64,000 nucleotides of DNA from Paenibacillus solani (GCF_001277345.1 NZ_LIUT01000003.1:335612-399611); one strand, 5' to 3'. Numbered from the stretch's first letter, positions 16,725 to 26,091 are shown. The notes: generated from the letters alone by a model not told the origin. Translations and numbers: made by a program.

Positions 16725-18401
16725 TCACGGATTCGGATTGATTTGCATGAAATATTCCTCAACCAGACCTTGCATTTGGTCCGGCAGCTGATTGCGGCCC
16801 AGCGTTTTACGCGCCTCGGCCTCGTAATCGCGGTACACTTCCTCATAAGGCCTCGACATGCCGGGAACTGTCGGTGAAACGCCGCCCTTCTGAACATCTC
16901 CGCCGCCGCCCTTGATCTCGCCGGAATCATTCTGTACATTGCCGCTGCCCTTGTAATCCCGCGGGATCGTCACAAGCTCACGGCCGCCTGTGCCAAGACC
17001 GGCTCCACTTCCGGTTCCGCTGCCTGATCCACTGCCGCCCGAGCCCGAGCCGGAACCTGAACCTGCACCGCTTCCCGAACCGGCTCCGCTGCCAGCGCCT
17101 TGACCTTGTCCAGTCCCGCTACTTCCTTCGCCGGAGGAATCCTCCGAGCCTTCGCCTTGTTCGCCTGAGCCTGCGCCGGAACCAGCCAGAGCCAATGCTT
17201 CAGCACTGCCGCCGCTGCTCCAGGCGTCGGATACCGACATCCCTGCTGCCGCCATCTGATCGGCTAAGCTTAGCCCCTGTGAAGCAAGGGCAGCTGCCAG
17301 CGAAGCAGCAGACTGCGACTGACTATCTGAAGCTGCTTTGGATTGCGCTGCCTTGGCTAACTCCTCGGCCAGCTGCTGAAGCGCTTCTTCCAGCTCTTGC
17401 GGCAGCTTGCCCTCTTGCAGTGCATCGGCTGCTTTCTTAAGCTCTTGCTCCAGCTTCTTGTCTTCCATCTGTTTGGCAGCTTCTTCAGCAAGCTTTTTTA
17501 AAGCATCGGACAGCTCGTTCTTCTCTTCCTGAGACATCTTCTTCACTTGCTCGGTGAATTTTTTCATTTCCTGCTTCAATTGATCGGCCATACCTTCGGC
17601 AAGCTTCTTCCCGACTTGGGATAACAGCTTATTCTGCTGCATTTTTTGGGCGAGCTCAGACATCGCCTTTGCTTTTTCCTGCTGCTGTTTCGCCATCTTC
17701 TCCAGCTCTTTCATGGCTTCTTCCAGCTTCTCAAGCGCTTGCTCGGGATGCTTTTCTTGCTTCAGCGCTTTTTTTAAGGCATCCAGCTTCTCCTGCAGCT
17801 TTTTCCTGTCGGCAGGAGCGAGCGTTTCTTTCTGAAGCTCTTCCGCAAGCTTTTCGGTTTTGGCTACCTGTTCCTTCATCCAGTTTTGCTGCTCTTTAGC
17901 TGCTTCGACCTTCTTATCCATCGGATTCGGGACAAAGGCAAAGATGACCACGGCAACCAGTGTGACGCTGCAGAGGAGGAACTGTTTTTTTCGACGAGGA
18001 GAAGGGAGCCGCTCCGGTAATTGCTCTGCAAAACGCGCTCCGTAACGCTCCGCCTGTTCCCGCTGCCATTTGACTGCCTGCGATTCCTCTTCTTTAAACG
18101 ATAATGCCGTCACCATCATATCGCTTCGTTCCGTTCCGCCCGAAGACTGATCCATTGCGGATGCAGCCTCTTCGATTGGCACACGGTACAGCCATCCCCA
18201 TATCAAACCTATAAAGCCTGCACCAACCGGAAAGGCAATGTATGCGTAGGTAAGCCAGGTTATGGGTACGAATCTCCCAAGCACCAGGAGCAGCAGCAGC
18301 GCGGCAAATCCTGCCGTAAGTCCGTATAATGCATACGTAATGAGGCGGAATCGCTGCAGCCGCGCTCTGGCGGCTTCAATAAAGCGCATAATGTTGTCCA
18401 C
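16725..18401 (-). CDS. Membrane protein with long coiled coil and Gly-Ser-rich region
   Basis: 558 residues, no recognised family. Two membrane segments (about 22-40 and 48-68) start the protein and a third lies near 146-162 (FLLCSVTLVAVVIFAFV). A Lys/Glu/Gln-rich helix of about 190 residues follows, with heptad-like KLAEELQKE, LEEAMKELEKMAK and similar, certainly coiled coil. A Ser/Gly/Ala linker with many GSGSGAGSG units precedes a C-terminal segment (EVYRDYEAEARKTLGRNQLPD) resembling the end of DUF4175-type proteins. The start is GTG after AAGGAGGAAG. Its place between the ABC permease and MoxR suggests a scaffold of the same envelope complex. Confidence 0.8.
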   Translation of the reverse strand: MDNIMRFIEAARARLQRFRLITYALYGLTAGFAALLLLLVLGRFVPITWLTYAYIAFPVGAGFIGLIWGWLYRVPIEEAASAMDQSSGGTERSDMMVTALSFKEEESQAVKWQREQAERYGARFAEQLPERLPSPRRKKQFLLCSVTLVAVVIFAFVPNPMDKKVEAAKEQQNWMKEQVAKTEKLAEELQKETLAPADRKKLQEKLDALKKALKQEKHPEQALEKLEEAMKELEKMAKQQQEKAKAMSELAQKMQQNKLLSQVGKKLAEGMADQLKQEMKKFTEQVKKMSQEEKNELSDALKKLAEEAAKQMEDKKLEQELKKAADALQEGKLPQELEEALQQLAEELAKAAQSKAASDSQSQSAASLAAALASQGLSLADQMAAAGMSVSDAWSSGGSAEALALAGSGAGSGEQGEGSEDSSGEGSSGTGQGQGAGSGAGSGSGAGSGSGSGSGGSGSGSGTGSGAGLGTGGRELVTIPRDYKGSGNVQNDSGEIKGGGGDVQKGGVSPTVPGMSRPYEEVYRDYEAEARKTLGRNQLPDQMQGLVEEYFMQINPNP

Positions 18402-18433
18402 TGCACTTCCTCCTTATCCTGAGCTTTGGAATG

Positions 18434-19381
18434 TTATACTTCGTTACCTGCTGTCTCCTGTCCTTGTGGTGGCTGAGCTGAAATCTTAACCTTTCGTTTC
18501 CGTCTTGCGACAGGCCGAATATTCCGTATGGCTACCCACAAGGCAAGAACGATCACAACCGAATATACGATGAAGAATTCCAGCCACAACTCGATGGGCG
18601 CCTTGCTGTTCAAACTACCGCCGCGCAGCATGAATACCTGCTCCGAGAAGGAAGGGTTAAACAAACTCATCATCGCCCCTGCCGGATTCAGACCAAGCAA
18701 ATATCCAACCCAGGAGTAACTCCCCGGTACGATCGGCTGCCCGCTTTGATACATATTCCGCTGCTCAATACCCATGAAGAACAGATACAGCAGTCCTGTT
18801 ACAAGAAAAATAATAAGCCCAGCACCGTAGGTAACAATGATCGCCACGATGGTTCTTTTGAATAATGTAGAGAACATGACCCCAAGCGAGCCGAGCAGCA
18901 GCATGACAAATAAATAAAAGATAAACACAGAAACGAGCTGCTTTGGCGAAATTCCTCCGTACAGAAAAACAATGCTGTAGACCGGCAGTGTGGCCAGCAC
19001 GATGAGTGCCATAAAGCTAAGTGCAGAGACCAGCTTGCTTAGCACGATGGTGGCTGAGCTCTGCTGGGTTGTCAGCAGCATGCTCAGCGTTTGCTTCTCC
19101 CGTTCGCTGCTGATGACCCCGGCGGTCAGTGCTGGCGCCATAAACGCAATGAGCACAAGTTGTGCAAAACTGAGCACATAAAACATCATTTGGCTCATTT
19201 GCGGATCAAATCGTTGAGGCCCTCGCTGCCCTAAATATAAGAAAAGATATATGAAGCCCATTGCGATGGCGCCAAGGGCCAACACATACAGCAATACGGA
19301 CAACATCGAACGCTTTGAACGCATCCGCAGCCGAAATTCTTTGTCAATGACCGGATTGATTAGCGCTTTACTCCAATTCAT
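18434..19381 (-). CDS. ABC-2 type transporter permease
   Basis: 315 residues with about six membrane helices. The N-terminus INPVIDKEFRLRMRSKRSMLSVLLYVLALG is typical of ABC-2 permeases, and EREKQTLSMLLTTQQSSATIVLSK is the cytoplasmic coupling region after the second helix. Its ATG overlaps the TGA of the ATPase gene, so the two subunits are made together. Similar to the GldF/NosY type, exporting or moving an unknown envelope substrate. Confidence 0.9.
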   Translation of the reverse strand: MNWSKALINPVIDKEFRLRMRSKRSMLSVLLYVLALGAIAMGFIYLFLYLGQRGPQRFDPQMSQMMFYVLSFAQLVLIAFMAPALTAGVISSEREKQTLSMLLTTQQSSATIVLSKLVSALSFMALIVLATLPVYSIVFLYGGISPKQLVSVFIFYLFVMLLLGSLGVMFSTLFKRTIVAIIVTYGAGLIIFLVTGLLYLFFMGIEQRNMYQSGQPIVPGSYSWVGYLLGLNPAGAMMSLFNPSFSEQVFMLRGGSLNSKAPIELWLEFFIVYSVVIVLALWVAIRNIRPVARRKRKVKISAQPPQGQETAGNEV

Positions 19382-20307
19382 TCGCGGGGTCCCCCTTTGG
19401 TAATTTCGAGGAATACATCCTCCAGATTGCTTTGTGCTTCCTGAAACGAAACAATCGGAATCTCCCAGGAAACCACCTGCCGCAGCAGAGCGCTTTGCTG
19501 CACATCATCCCCGCTGTAATGGACATGAACGCCGGTATTATCCGTCAATACCGATGTGACATGAAGTTCGTCCCGCAGCTTCTCGGCCAGTTCCTCTTCC
19601 CGCTCCAGCGTGCGGATGTGGATGACCTTTTTGACGCGGAGACGGCTTTGGATATCAGCCACCTTGCCTTGAGCCACCATCTCGCCATGCTCGATCACAC
19701 CGATTTCATCCACCATCTCAGCAAGCTCCGGCAGAATATGCGACGAAATGATGATGGTCTTGCCCATAAGCTTCAATTCTTTCAATATTTCCCGCATCTC
19801 GATCCGGGCCCGCGGATCAAGACCCGAGGCCGGCTCATCCAGAATCAATACATCTGGATCATGCACCAAACAGCGCGCCAGGCATAAACGCTGCTTCATT
19901 CCGCGTGATAGACTGTCCACGTACGTATCCGCCTTGTCGCTCAGGTTCACCAGCTCAAGGAGCTGTGGAATGAGCTGCTCCCGCTCAGCGCGCGGAATAC
20001 CGTAACTTGCTCCATAAAAATGCAGGTACTCGGTAGACTTCAGCTGATCATACACACCAAAGAAATCGGGCATGTAGCCTATCCGCTTGCGGACCTCCTT
20101 GGGATGCTGAGTCACGTCATAGCCGCCGACTTTGGCAACGCCAGAGGTTGGCAGCATCAGGGTAGCCAGTATGGACATGGTCGTGGATTTGCCTGCTCCA
20201 TTCGGACCAACAAATCCAAATACGGTCCCTTTTTCGATATGAAGACTAATGTCTTTGAGCGCATGAAATGTACCGTATTTTTTGCTCAGATTATGAATCT
20301 CGATCAT
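19378..20307 (-). CDS. ABC transporter ATP-binding protein
   Basis: 309 residues. Walker A is FVGPNGAGKSTTMS (about 33-46), the signature motif is DSLSRGMKQRLCLARCL near 131-147, Walker B is VLILDEPASGLDPRAR near 154-169, and the switch His is in IIISSHILPEL. A C-terminal ~80-residue extension is usual in the CcmA/NatA-like class. It overlaps the exported-protein gene upstream and the permease gene downstream by four bases each, so all three should be coupled. Confidence 0.95.
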   Translation of the reverse strand: MIEIHNLSKKYGTFHALKDISLHIEKGTVFGFVGPNGAGKSTTMSILATLMLPTSGVAKVGGYDVTQHPKEVRKRIGYMPDFFGVYDQLKSTEYLHFYGASYGIPRAEREQLIPQLLELVNLSDKADTYVDSLSRGMKQRLCLARCLVHDPDVLILDEPASGLDPRARIEMREILKELKLMGKTIIISSHILPELAEMVDEIGVIEHGEMVAQGKVADIQSRLRVKKVIHIRTLEREEELAEKLRDELHVTSVLTDNTGVHVHYSGDDVQQSALLRQVVSWEIPIVSFQEAQSNLEDVFLEITKGGPRE

Positions 20308-22664
20308 TGCGTGGCCTCCCCCTTCACAGACAGTTCCGGCATCATAAAGTTGGTTTGATCCTTAGCGGTGATCATGAACCTGATCCGGTTTCCTATAATA
20401 TACTGCTCGGGATCATTGTTAATGGTAAATACATTGTTCGTGTCAGTAACAGGCTCCCATTCGCTCTTCTTCGCGTTCCAGATCTCCATCGTGACGTTAT
20501 TGTTAAATTTGGTGCCTTTAATGGATAACTCCGAGTACTTTACATTACCTTCCGATATTAACGGGAATTCAGCGATCATGCTGCCTTGTCCCATCTCGAC
20601 CCCATGAGGGTAAGCTCCGAACATCGGTGCATTCACCTGGGCTATTTCAGCAGACAGGAAACCATAAGGAATGTTAACCTTGCCGCTCAGCCCCCACTCC
20701 ATCTTCACTGGTTGTACCCAGAAATTAAGCTGATCACTATCTACTTCGCTGCCTTTCAGCGTATAGTTCGTCAAATGGTCTTTGCTCCATCCCAAAATGT
20801 AAGCATCCTGGCCCACCATCCCTCTCGAATACCCGTAATTAGACAAAACATCCCGTTCCCTCTGTTTGGTGTCATTCTGCGAGTATGGGTACAGCATTCC
20901 AGATAAATCACCGCCTACAAACTTAATGATTTGTTTTGGATCCTGGGGAATGGCTTCCGTTCCCCCCTTATTGATATCTCCCAGCTTGTAAGCTTTGCCT
21001 CCAACAACCAGTGCTACCTCGGTCAAATCGTTAATGGTATCGTTCGTAATCTTACCGTTCAAATCCCCTTTATCATCCAGCTTTAAATCCAGAGACAGAC
21101 GGCCCATCTCCTCCGTCCCTTGTCCTTCAATCCATACTTTGGCTAGAGACCATTGAGACATATCTCGAAGCTCCAGCGTTGTGGATTCCTGTCCCATACG
21201 GACAAAGCTGTTATTCTCACGCATTCCCCCAAACGTGTTCTGCGAGCCTCCCGTTTTCAAATACGTATGCTCGGGGAATTCAAGGGCATAATTGCCGCTG
21301 CGCGGCGTGAAGAATGCAGAGGCCGTGGATTTCACCGCGTCTCCCTGACCGTTAAGCTCAATCAGGTTGATGGTATGCGCGAGTTCCCTCGTTTTATCCG
21401 AGGAGCCCACCGCATAAACGGAAACGCTCGCAATGACAGCAATAATCGGGATCAAGAACCATGCCCATTCCCGCTTGTCCGCCTTCTTCAAAATAAAATA
21501 GAGAAGAGGGGCTACGATGACCGCATATATAATAAGCATCCATAACAGCAATGTGAAGGAAGGCATCTTGAGTGATGGAAAATACTCCAGCACATAACTC
21601 AAATTGTCCATAAGCGAATTGTAGTACATGCCATTTTGCGAACCCGTCATAGGAAGGTGATTGCGCAATACCGAAGCCCATGCATCCGGATGGCCGGCCC
21701 AGGAGCTTACCGGCTCCATGGCAAGGTCGTAGGCAGCATATTGAACGCTTCCCTGGCCATAAACATGCGAGGCAAATACAGGTTGACCGTCTGCTTTAAT
21801 TCCGGTCTGTGCATCTTCCACCGCCGTCACGGTAGAAATGGTAAATGGCCCATCCAATTTCAGCGGTTTTCCGCCCAATTTTTCAAGCTCGGGCAAAGCG
21901 TTAACCGTCATCGTGCCATTTGCAACCACCGGAGCAATGTCGGCAAACGGCGCAGCTGTTTTGGCATAACCCGCACCACCCGCGAGTATCAGCGTCCCGC
22001 CGCCATTTACCCAATCCGTGATCGCTTTGCGCTGAGGCTCTGACAGTGTATCGGATGAAAAATTATTGATTACAATTACGTCCAGCCCGTTCAGCAGCAT
22101 TGCATCCGCTGGAATGCTGGTCGGCTTGAGCGGGAATACATTCACGCTATTACCTTTGCCATTCAGGACGTTCATGAAATTCATGGTGTCCGGGTCATCG
22201 GACAAGACCCCCATAAGCGCGCCTTGGTAAGGGGAAGCTTGAACATAGTCCTTACCCGTAGCAAACGGGGTTTGCTTTCCCTTGGAAAAAGATCCTTCAT
22301 AGAAGAGGATCTGGTTATTATCTTTATTTAGCACAGTACCCGGAATCCCGATAATGACTTCCTTCGGCGTATCCTTTGGCAGATCCACCTGCTGGACATA
22401 GGAGGTGTGATAACCATTGCCATAATTGCTTTGAATCTTCACGACAATGTCACCCGATATATCCCGATCGCTCGTTAGGGTCAGTTTGAGCGGATTCCAT
22501 TTATCATGTTTAATCTTGCCTTGATACCCCATCTCGGATTGAATCCCAATCTTCGCACTGTCGGCGTAAACCTTTCCTGCCGGTATTGACAAGGATAAAG
22601 TCGCCATGATCAGCAGTACCATCAACGGCAGCAATATCCACGTTTTCTTAGTATAAAACGACAA
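20304..22664 (-). CDS. Large exported membrane protein, first gene of the envelope operon
   Basis: About 786 residues from a TTG at 22664, nine bases after GAGAGGGG; an ATG 17 codons further up has no ribosome site. A signal peptide or anchor (WILLPLMVLLIMATLSLSI) precedes a long extracytoplasmic domain. Two adjacent membrane segments lie near residues 377-399 (LLLWMLIIYAVIVAPLLYFIL) and 407-427. A C-terminal extracytoplasmic region of about 350 residues follows. The N-terminal half has an amidotransferase-like fold pattern (VIVINNFSSDTL, GGTLILAGGAGYAK), as in ABC-associated Gld-type proteins. No precise family assigned. It is probably the exported partner of the adjacent transporter. Confidence 0.78.
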   Translation of the reverse strand: MSFYTKKTWILLPLMVLLIMATLSLSIPAGKVYADSAKIGIQSEMGYQGKIKHDKWNPLKLTLTSDRDISGDIVVKIQSNYGNGYHTSYVQQVDLPKDTPKEVIIGIPGTVLNKDNNQILFYEGSFSKGKQTPFATGKDYVQASPYQGALMGVLSDDPDTMNFMNVLNGKGNSVNVFPLKPTSIPADAMLLNGLDVIVINNFSSDTLSEPQRKAITDWVNGGGTLILAGGAGYAKTAAPFADIAPVVANGTMTVNALPELEKLGGKPLKLDGPFTISTVTAVEDAQTGIKADGQPVFASHVYGQGSVQYAAYDLAMEPVSSWAGHPDAWASVLRNHLPMTGSQNGMYYNSLMDNLSYVLEYFPSLKMPSFTLLLWMLIIYAVIVAPLLYFILKKADKREWAWFLIPIIAVIASVSVYAVGSSDKTRELAHTINLIELNGQGDAVKSTASAFFTPRSGNYALEFPEHTYLKTGGSQNTFGGMRENNSFVRMGQESTTLELRDMSQWSLAKVWIEGQGTEEMGRLSLDLKLDDKGDLNGKITNDTINDLTEVALVVGGKAYKLGDINKGGTEAIPQDPKQIIKFVGGDLSGMLYPYSQNDTKQRERDVLSNYGYSRGMVGQDAYILGWSKDHLTNYTLKGSEVDSDQLNFWVQPVKMEWGLSGKVNIPYGFLSAEIAQVNAPMFGAYPHGVEMGQGSMIAEFPLISEGNVKYSELSIKGTKFNNNVTMEIWNAKKSEWEPVTDTNNVFTINNDPEQYIIGNRIRFMITAKDQTNFMMPELSVKGEATQ

Positions 22665-22828
22665 CTGATGATTCCCCTCTCCACATATAAATTGCTTTCC
22701 CACCACATATGACACAAAAATACGAAGACTTATGTAATGATTCTCTTCGAAGGTTCAACTATATTGACGAGTCGAAAATACAAAAAGTTTGGCATTTAAT
22801 ATCCAAAAACAATTCCATCCTGCATTTA

Positions 22829-22865
22829 CAAAAAAAGAACCCGCTCCAGAAACAGGAGCGGGTTC
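22829..22865 (-). terminator. Terminator of purU
   Basis: A perfect 11-bp stem (GAACCCGCTCC / GGAGCGGGTTC) with a 7-base loop, followed by TTTTTTT on the minus strand. From here to the purU stop is 150 bases without a gene, holding one small hairpin (GGCCAC / GTGGCC near 22950). Confidence 0.92.
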
Positions 22866-23017
22866 AGGGTTATTCCATTGCAGCGTTAAAGTGTCAGGCT
22901 GCTCCATTATATGATCTATGGTATATCATTCCAATGAGCTGTTGGCCACGGATAGTGGCCGCAGAAGCGGGGTATTGCCCGTTTACTCTCTTCAACCTGC
23001 CTTACGCTGCTACGTCA

Positions 23018-23917
23018 TTAGCTAAAAACTACCGTTTTATTGTTATGCACCAGAATTCGATCCTCAACATGCCATTTAACTGCTCTCGCCAGCACCACGC
23101 GCTCGATCGTCCGGCCAATTCGCTTCAGTTCGTTCACATCGTCCCGATGACTTACGCGCTGTACGTCCTGCTCAATAATCGGTCCGCCATCGAGCTCTTC
23201 GGTTACATAATGTGCGGTTGCCCCGATAATCTTAACGCCGCGGTTATAGGCTTGCGCGTAAGGCTTGCCGCCCACAAAAGCCGGGAGGAAGGAATGGTGG
23301 ATGTTAATAATCCGGTTTCGGTAATGCTCAATAAAGGTCGGCGAAATAATCTGCATATAACGCGCGAGAATGATCATATCAATATCGTCACCGATGACGT
23401 CCAGTTGGCGTCTCTCCGCTTCTGGCTTCGTATCGGCCGTAACCGGAATATGGTGATAAGGAATACCAAATGATTCCACATATTCCTTCATGTCGAGGTG
23501 GTTGCTCACGACCAGTGCGATATCTGCATCCAGATCGCCTGCCTGCCATTGCCACAGCAGCTCTACCAAACAATGATCTTCCTTCGAAACGAAAATAGCC
23601 AATCGCTTCTTGCGTGCGGCATGATAGATATTCCATTCCATTTGGAATTGATCCGCCACTTCCCGGAAGGATTCCTCCAGTTTGGATAGCTTTGTGTTCA
23701 AATCCTCCAGATCAAATTCAACCCGCATAAAAAACATTCCGCCATCGGGGTCGATCGTATATTGATCAGACTGCACAATGTTTGCTCCATGCTCATGCAA
23801 GAAGCGGGAAACTGCCGCTACAATTCCTGGTCCATCCGGACAGGAAATCAGCATGCGGGCACGATTAGGGTACTGGCCTGCCGCTGATGATAAATCCTTC
23901 TTGATGTGAATATCCAT
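23018..23917 (-). CDS. purU: Formyltetrahydrofolate deformylase
   Basis: Hydrolyses 10-formyl-tetrahydrofolate to formate and tetrahydrofolate, balancing one-carbon pools and feeding formate to purine synthesis. 299 residues, family length. An N-terminal ACT domain (about 18-95: RMLISCPDGPGIVAAVSRFLHEHGANI) is followed by a formyltransferase-fold domain with VSNHLDMKEYVESFGIPYHHIPV, MIILARYMQIISPTFI and the catalytic NIHHSFLPAF and GATAHYVTEELDGGPI. The ATG at 23917 is used; GGGAGG lies 13 bases up, a rather long gap. It is monocistronic, and paired direct repeats overlap its presumed promoter. Confidence 0.95.
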   Translation of the reverse strand: MDIHIKKDLSSAAGQYPNRARMLISCPDGPGIVAAVSRFLHEHGANIVQSDQYTIDPDGGMFFMRVEFDLEDLNTKLSKLEESFREVADQFQMEWNIYHAARKKRLAIFVSKEDHCLVELLWQWQAGDLDADIALVVSNHLDMKEYVESFGIPYHHIPVTADTKPEAERRQLDVIGDDIDMIILARYMQIISPTFIEHYRNRIINIHHSFLPAFVGGKPYAQAYNRGVKIIGATAHYVTEELDGGPIIEQDVQRVSHRDDVNELKRIGRTIERVVLARAVKWHVEDRILVHNNKTVVFS

Positions 23918-23982
23918 AATACTAGGTGATCCTCCCTTATACTTGAGCAATATACTTCAACACTCTATGCTTGCAGGCAACC

Positions 23983-24023
23983 ATTATAAATGCCTGACGA
24001 ATACCTATATGAATGTCTGACGA
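23983..24023 (-). promoter_or_regulatory. purU promoter region with paired direct repeats
   Basis: On the minus strand TATAAT lies at 23988-23983 with a poor -35. Two 17-base repeats (TCGTCAGACATTCATAT and TCGTCAGGCATTTATAA) occupy 24023-24007 and 24000-23984, spaced 23 bp, overlapping the -35 and -10 areas. A 16-bp palindrome AACCTTCATGAAGGTT lies further up at 24048-24063. They look like operators for an unknown regulator. Confidence 0.4.
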
Positions 24024-24085
24024 CGAATTTCATGATAGCCTAAAGACAACCTTCATGAAGGTTAGACGTCCATTTTTCAATAATT

Positions 24086-24138
24086 GGAGAGCGCCTCATC
24101 CAAAAAAACAAATCCGCATTCTGGGTGGAGGACACTCT
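24086..24138 (-). terminator. Possible imperfect hairpin after nfo
   Basis: GAGAGTGTCCTCCACCC can pair imperfectly with GGATGAGGCGCTCTC across a T-rich loop on the minus strand, 60-110 bases past the nfo stop. Weak as a terminator. Confidence 0.3.
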
Positions 24139-24196
24139 CTATCATACTGCTTTACATTCAGATCAAAACCTTAATTAAGTCTCATTCCAATGGAAC

Positions 24197-25318
24197 CTAT
24201 GCCGTCAGGTTAGCTCCTGACAACCAGGCAATCAAACGTTGATTAATCTGCTCTTCTGACAAGTCGGACAGCAAACCTGCCGCTACGACCATATCATACA
24301 AACGTTCCATCGGTTCGCGAGGGTCCGCTTTTTTGGCTTTGGCATCATTCTTCAGGAGCGTCCAGGTATCCAGCACGAAAGGACGAGAGTTGATGCCTTC
24401 CTTATCAAAGAATGCACCAAGCTCTTGTACTTGCTGCACGAAATCAGGTCCGAAGCGCCCTTCCACATCACCGCGCAGCAGTGCAATCTCGATCTCATAC
24501 ATCGGCCGCTGCTTCTTCGGATCTTTACCGATCCAAGGTGTCTCTAGAATGAATGGTCTACCCTGCAGCTTCTCGTGATGAACCACTCTTTGAATGGCTT
24601 CATACCCGATCCATCCGGTTCCAATTGGTGTGTGACGGTCTTTACCCGCTCCACGCGGATTCTTGCTGTCATTCACGTGCACAACGGTTAATCTGTCGAG
24701 TCCGATCAATCGGTCGAATTGCTCAAGTACGCCATCCAGATCATTCACTATGTCATATCCTGCATCATGGATATGGCAAGTATCAAGGCAAATGGCCAGA
24801 CGATCATTGTACTTCACCTTATCTATAATGGAAGCAATTTCTTCAAAGCTGCGGCCCATCTCAGTACCTTTGCCTGCCATGGTTTCAAGCGCAATCTTCA
24901 CTTCGGTCTCATCCGTACCGCCAAGTACTTCATTAAGGCCTTCGGCAATCCGATCGATGCCATATTCCGCATCCTTATCGGTATATGCGCCGGGATGGAG
25001 AACGATGTTCTTCACGCCGACCGCATGTGTGCGGCGAATTTCCTCTTGCAGAAAGCTCACAGCAAGCTCGTACGTGTTAGGCTTGTACGATCCGAGGTTG
25101 ATAATGTATGGCGCATGGACCACAATCTCATCAATCCCATTTTCCTGCATAGCCGCTCTGCCCTCTTCAATAAACATGGATTCGATCGGCTTGCGGCGTG
25201 TATTTTGCGGAGCACCGGTATATATCATGAACGAGCTGGACCCATAAGATTTGGCCTCAGCCGTTGCAGTCAGCAATCCCTTGTCTGAGAACGACACGTG
25301 GGAACCAATTTTTAACAT
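24197..25318 (-). CDS. nfo: Endonuclease IV with C-terminal extension
   Basis: AP endonuclease of base excision repair, a TIM-barrel trinuclear zinc enzyme. The domain (about 1-285) shows KIGSHVSFSDKGLL, FMIYTGAPQNTRRKP, VVHAPYIINLG, NIVLHPGAYTD, ALETMAGKGTEMG, CLDTCHIHDAGYD, VVHVNDSKNPRGAGKDRHTPIGTGWIG (quoted in part: DRHTPIGTGWIG) and FILETPWIGK; these hold the metal ligands. At 373 residues it is about 75-90 longer than the usual 280-300; the extra C-terminus (GPDFVQQVQELGAFF onward) is helical and unrecognised. The start ATG at 25318 follows AAAGGGGG. It is divergent from the DUF2621 gene. Confidence 0.93.
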   Translation of the reverse strand: MLKIGSHVSFSDKGLLTATAEAKSYGSSSFMIYTGAPQNTRRKPIESMFIEEGRAAMQENGIDEIVVHAPYIINLGSYKPNTYELAVSFLQEEIRRTHAVGVKNIVLHPGAYTDKDAEYGIDRIAEGLNEVLGGTDETEVKIALETMAGKGTEMGRSFEEIASIIDKVKYNDRLAICLDTCHIHDAGYDIVNDLDGVLEQFDRLIGLDRLTVVHVNDSKNPRGAGKDRHTPIGTGWIGYEAIQRVVHHEKLQGRPFILETPWIGKDPKKQRPMYEIEIALLRGDVEGRFGPDFVQQVQELGAFFDKEGINSRPFVLDTWTLLKNDAKAKKADPREPMERLYDMVVAAGLLSDLSEEQINQRLIAWLSGANLTA

Positions 25319-25442
25319 GCTGTATCCCCCTTTTTTAACACACAATTACACCTATTTTAGCTTGTAAGTCGAAATAAATCTAGAAATGCGTTATAATTCT
25401 CGTGAAAGTGTCATGTGAAATAATCATTGAGGTGATATACAG

Positions 25443-25916
25443 ATGCAGAGCACAGGAGCCGTTTTGGGCTATTTATCGTCCAGTGCACCGCCATCCTGGT
25501 TCATGTACTCCATCGCCTTCTGGGGATGGGTCATGCTCGGACTGATGGGTATTGGCGGATTTTTCATGTTCCGCAAGTTTCTCAAAGTGCTTCCCAAAGC
25601 AGATGGAAAATCTAAGCTCGATTGGCAAAATTACTGGGTAGAGCGAAGCCGCCCGCTATGGACCGATGAATCCAAAGCATTTCTGAACGAACTGGTGCAG
25701 CCTGTTCCAGGACCGTTCCGGGATATCGCCAAACACTCCATTGCAGCCGAAATCGGCAAAATCGCCGTCGAATCCGGCGCAACCGAAGTAACCCGGGATC
25801 ACTGCATCAAAGGTTACATCGTGGCCACGCCAAAGCGGGATTACAAATTCCTGATGAATTTCCTCCAGAAGAAGGAAATCGACTACAAGCCTTATCAGCA
25901 TTTAATTAACAAGTGA
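25443..25916 (+). CDS. DUF2621 family membrane-anchored protein
   Basis: 157 residues with one N-terminal membrane helix (about 21-42, IAFWGWVMLGLMGIGGFFMF) and a cytosolic domain rich in charged residues, including NYWVERSRPLWTDESKAFLNEL (quoted in part: WVERSRPLWTDESKAFL) and GYIVATPKRDYKFLMNFL. This matches DUF2621 proteins such as B. subtilis YneK, whose role is unknown. GAGGTGATATACAG precedes the ATG. A TATAAT at 25392-25397 is a likely -10. It is a single-gene unit with a terminator. Confidence 0.75.
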   Translation: MQSTGAVLGYLSSSAPPSWFMYSIAFWGWVMLGLMGIGGFFMFRKFLKVLPKADGKSKLDWQNYWVERSRPLWTDESKAFLNELVQPVPGPFRDIAKHSIAAEIGKIAVESGATEVTRDHCIKGYIVATPKRDYKFLMNFLQKKEIDYKPYQHLINK

Positions 25917-25991
25917 TGACACAACCTAAATGGATCAATGGTTGTTCTCCTCAATTAAATGAGTAGACAACCGTATGATCCCAAAAGTATT

Positions 25992-26026
25992 CCCCCTAGT
26001 CCTTGAGAGAGGATTAGGGGGATTTG
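25992..26026 (+). terminator. Terminator of the DUF2621 gene
   Basis: Stem CCCCCTAGTCC / GGATTAGGGGG with a 7-base loop, followed by ATTTGTTT. Confidence 0.8.
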
Positions 26027-26091
26027 TTTATAATTTTGATAAATTGAAAGGATACAAATGAACTTGGCCAGGATATCAATCGCAGAGTAAG

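Noticed and set aside
22709..23473. 254-codon frame on the plus strand over the purU end
   Set aside because: It overlaps the purU terminator and gene on the other strand; no similarity or ribosome site.
23918..24196. Folate riboswitch upstream of purU
   Set aside because: No recognisable tetrahydrofolate aptamer core; only direct repeats and a palindrome are visible.
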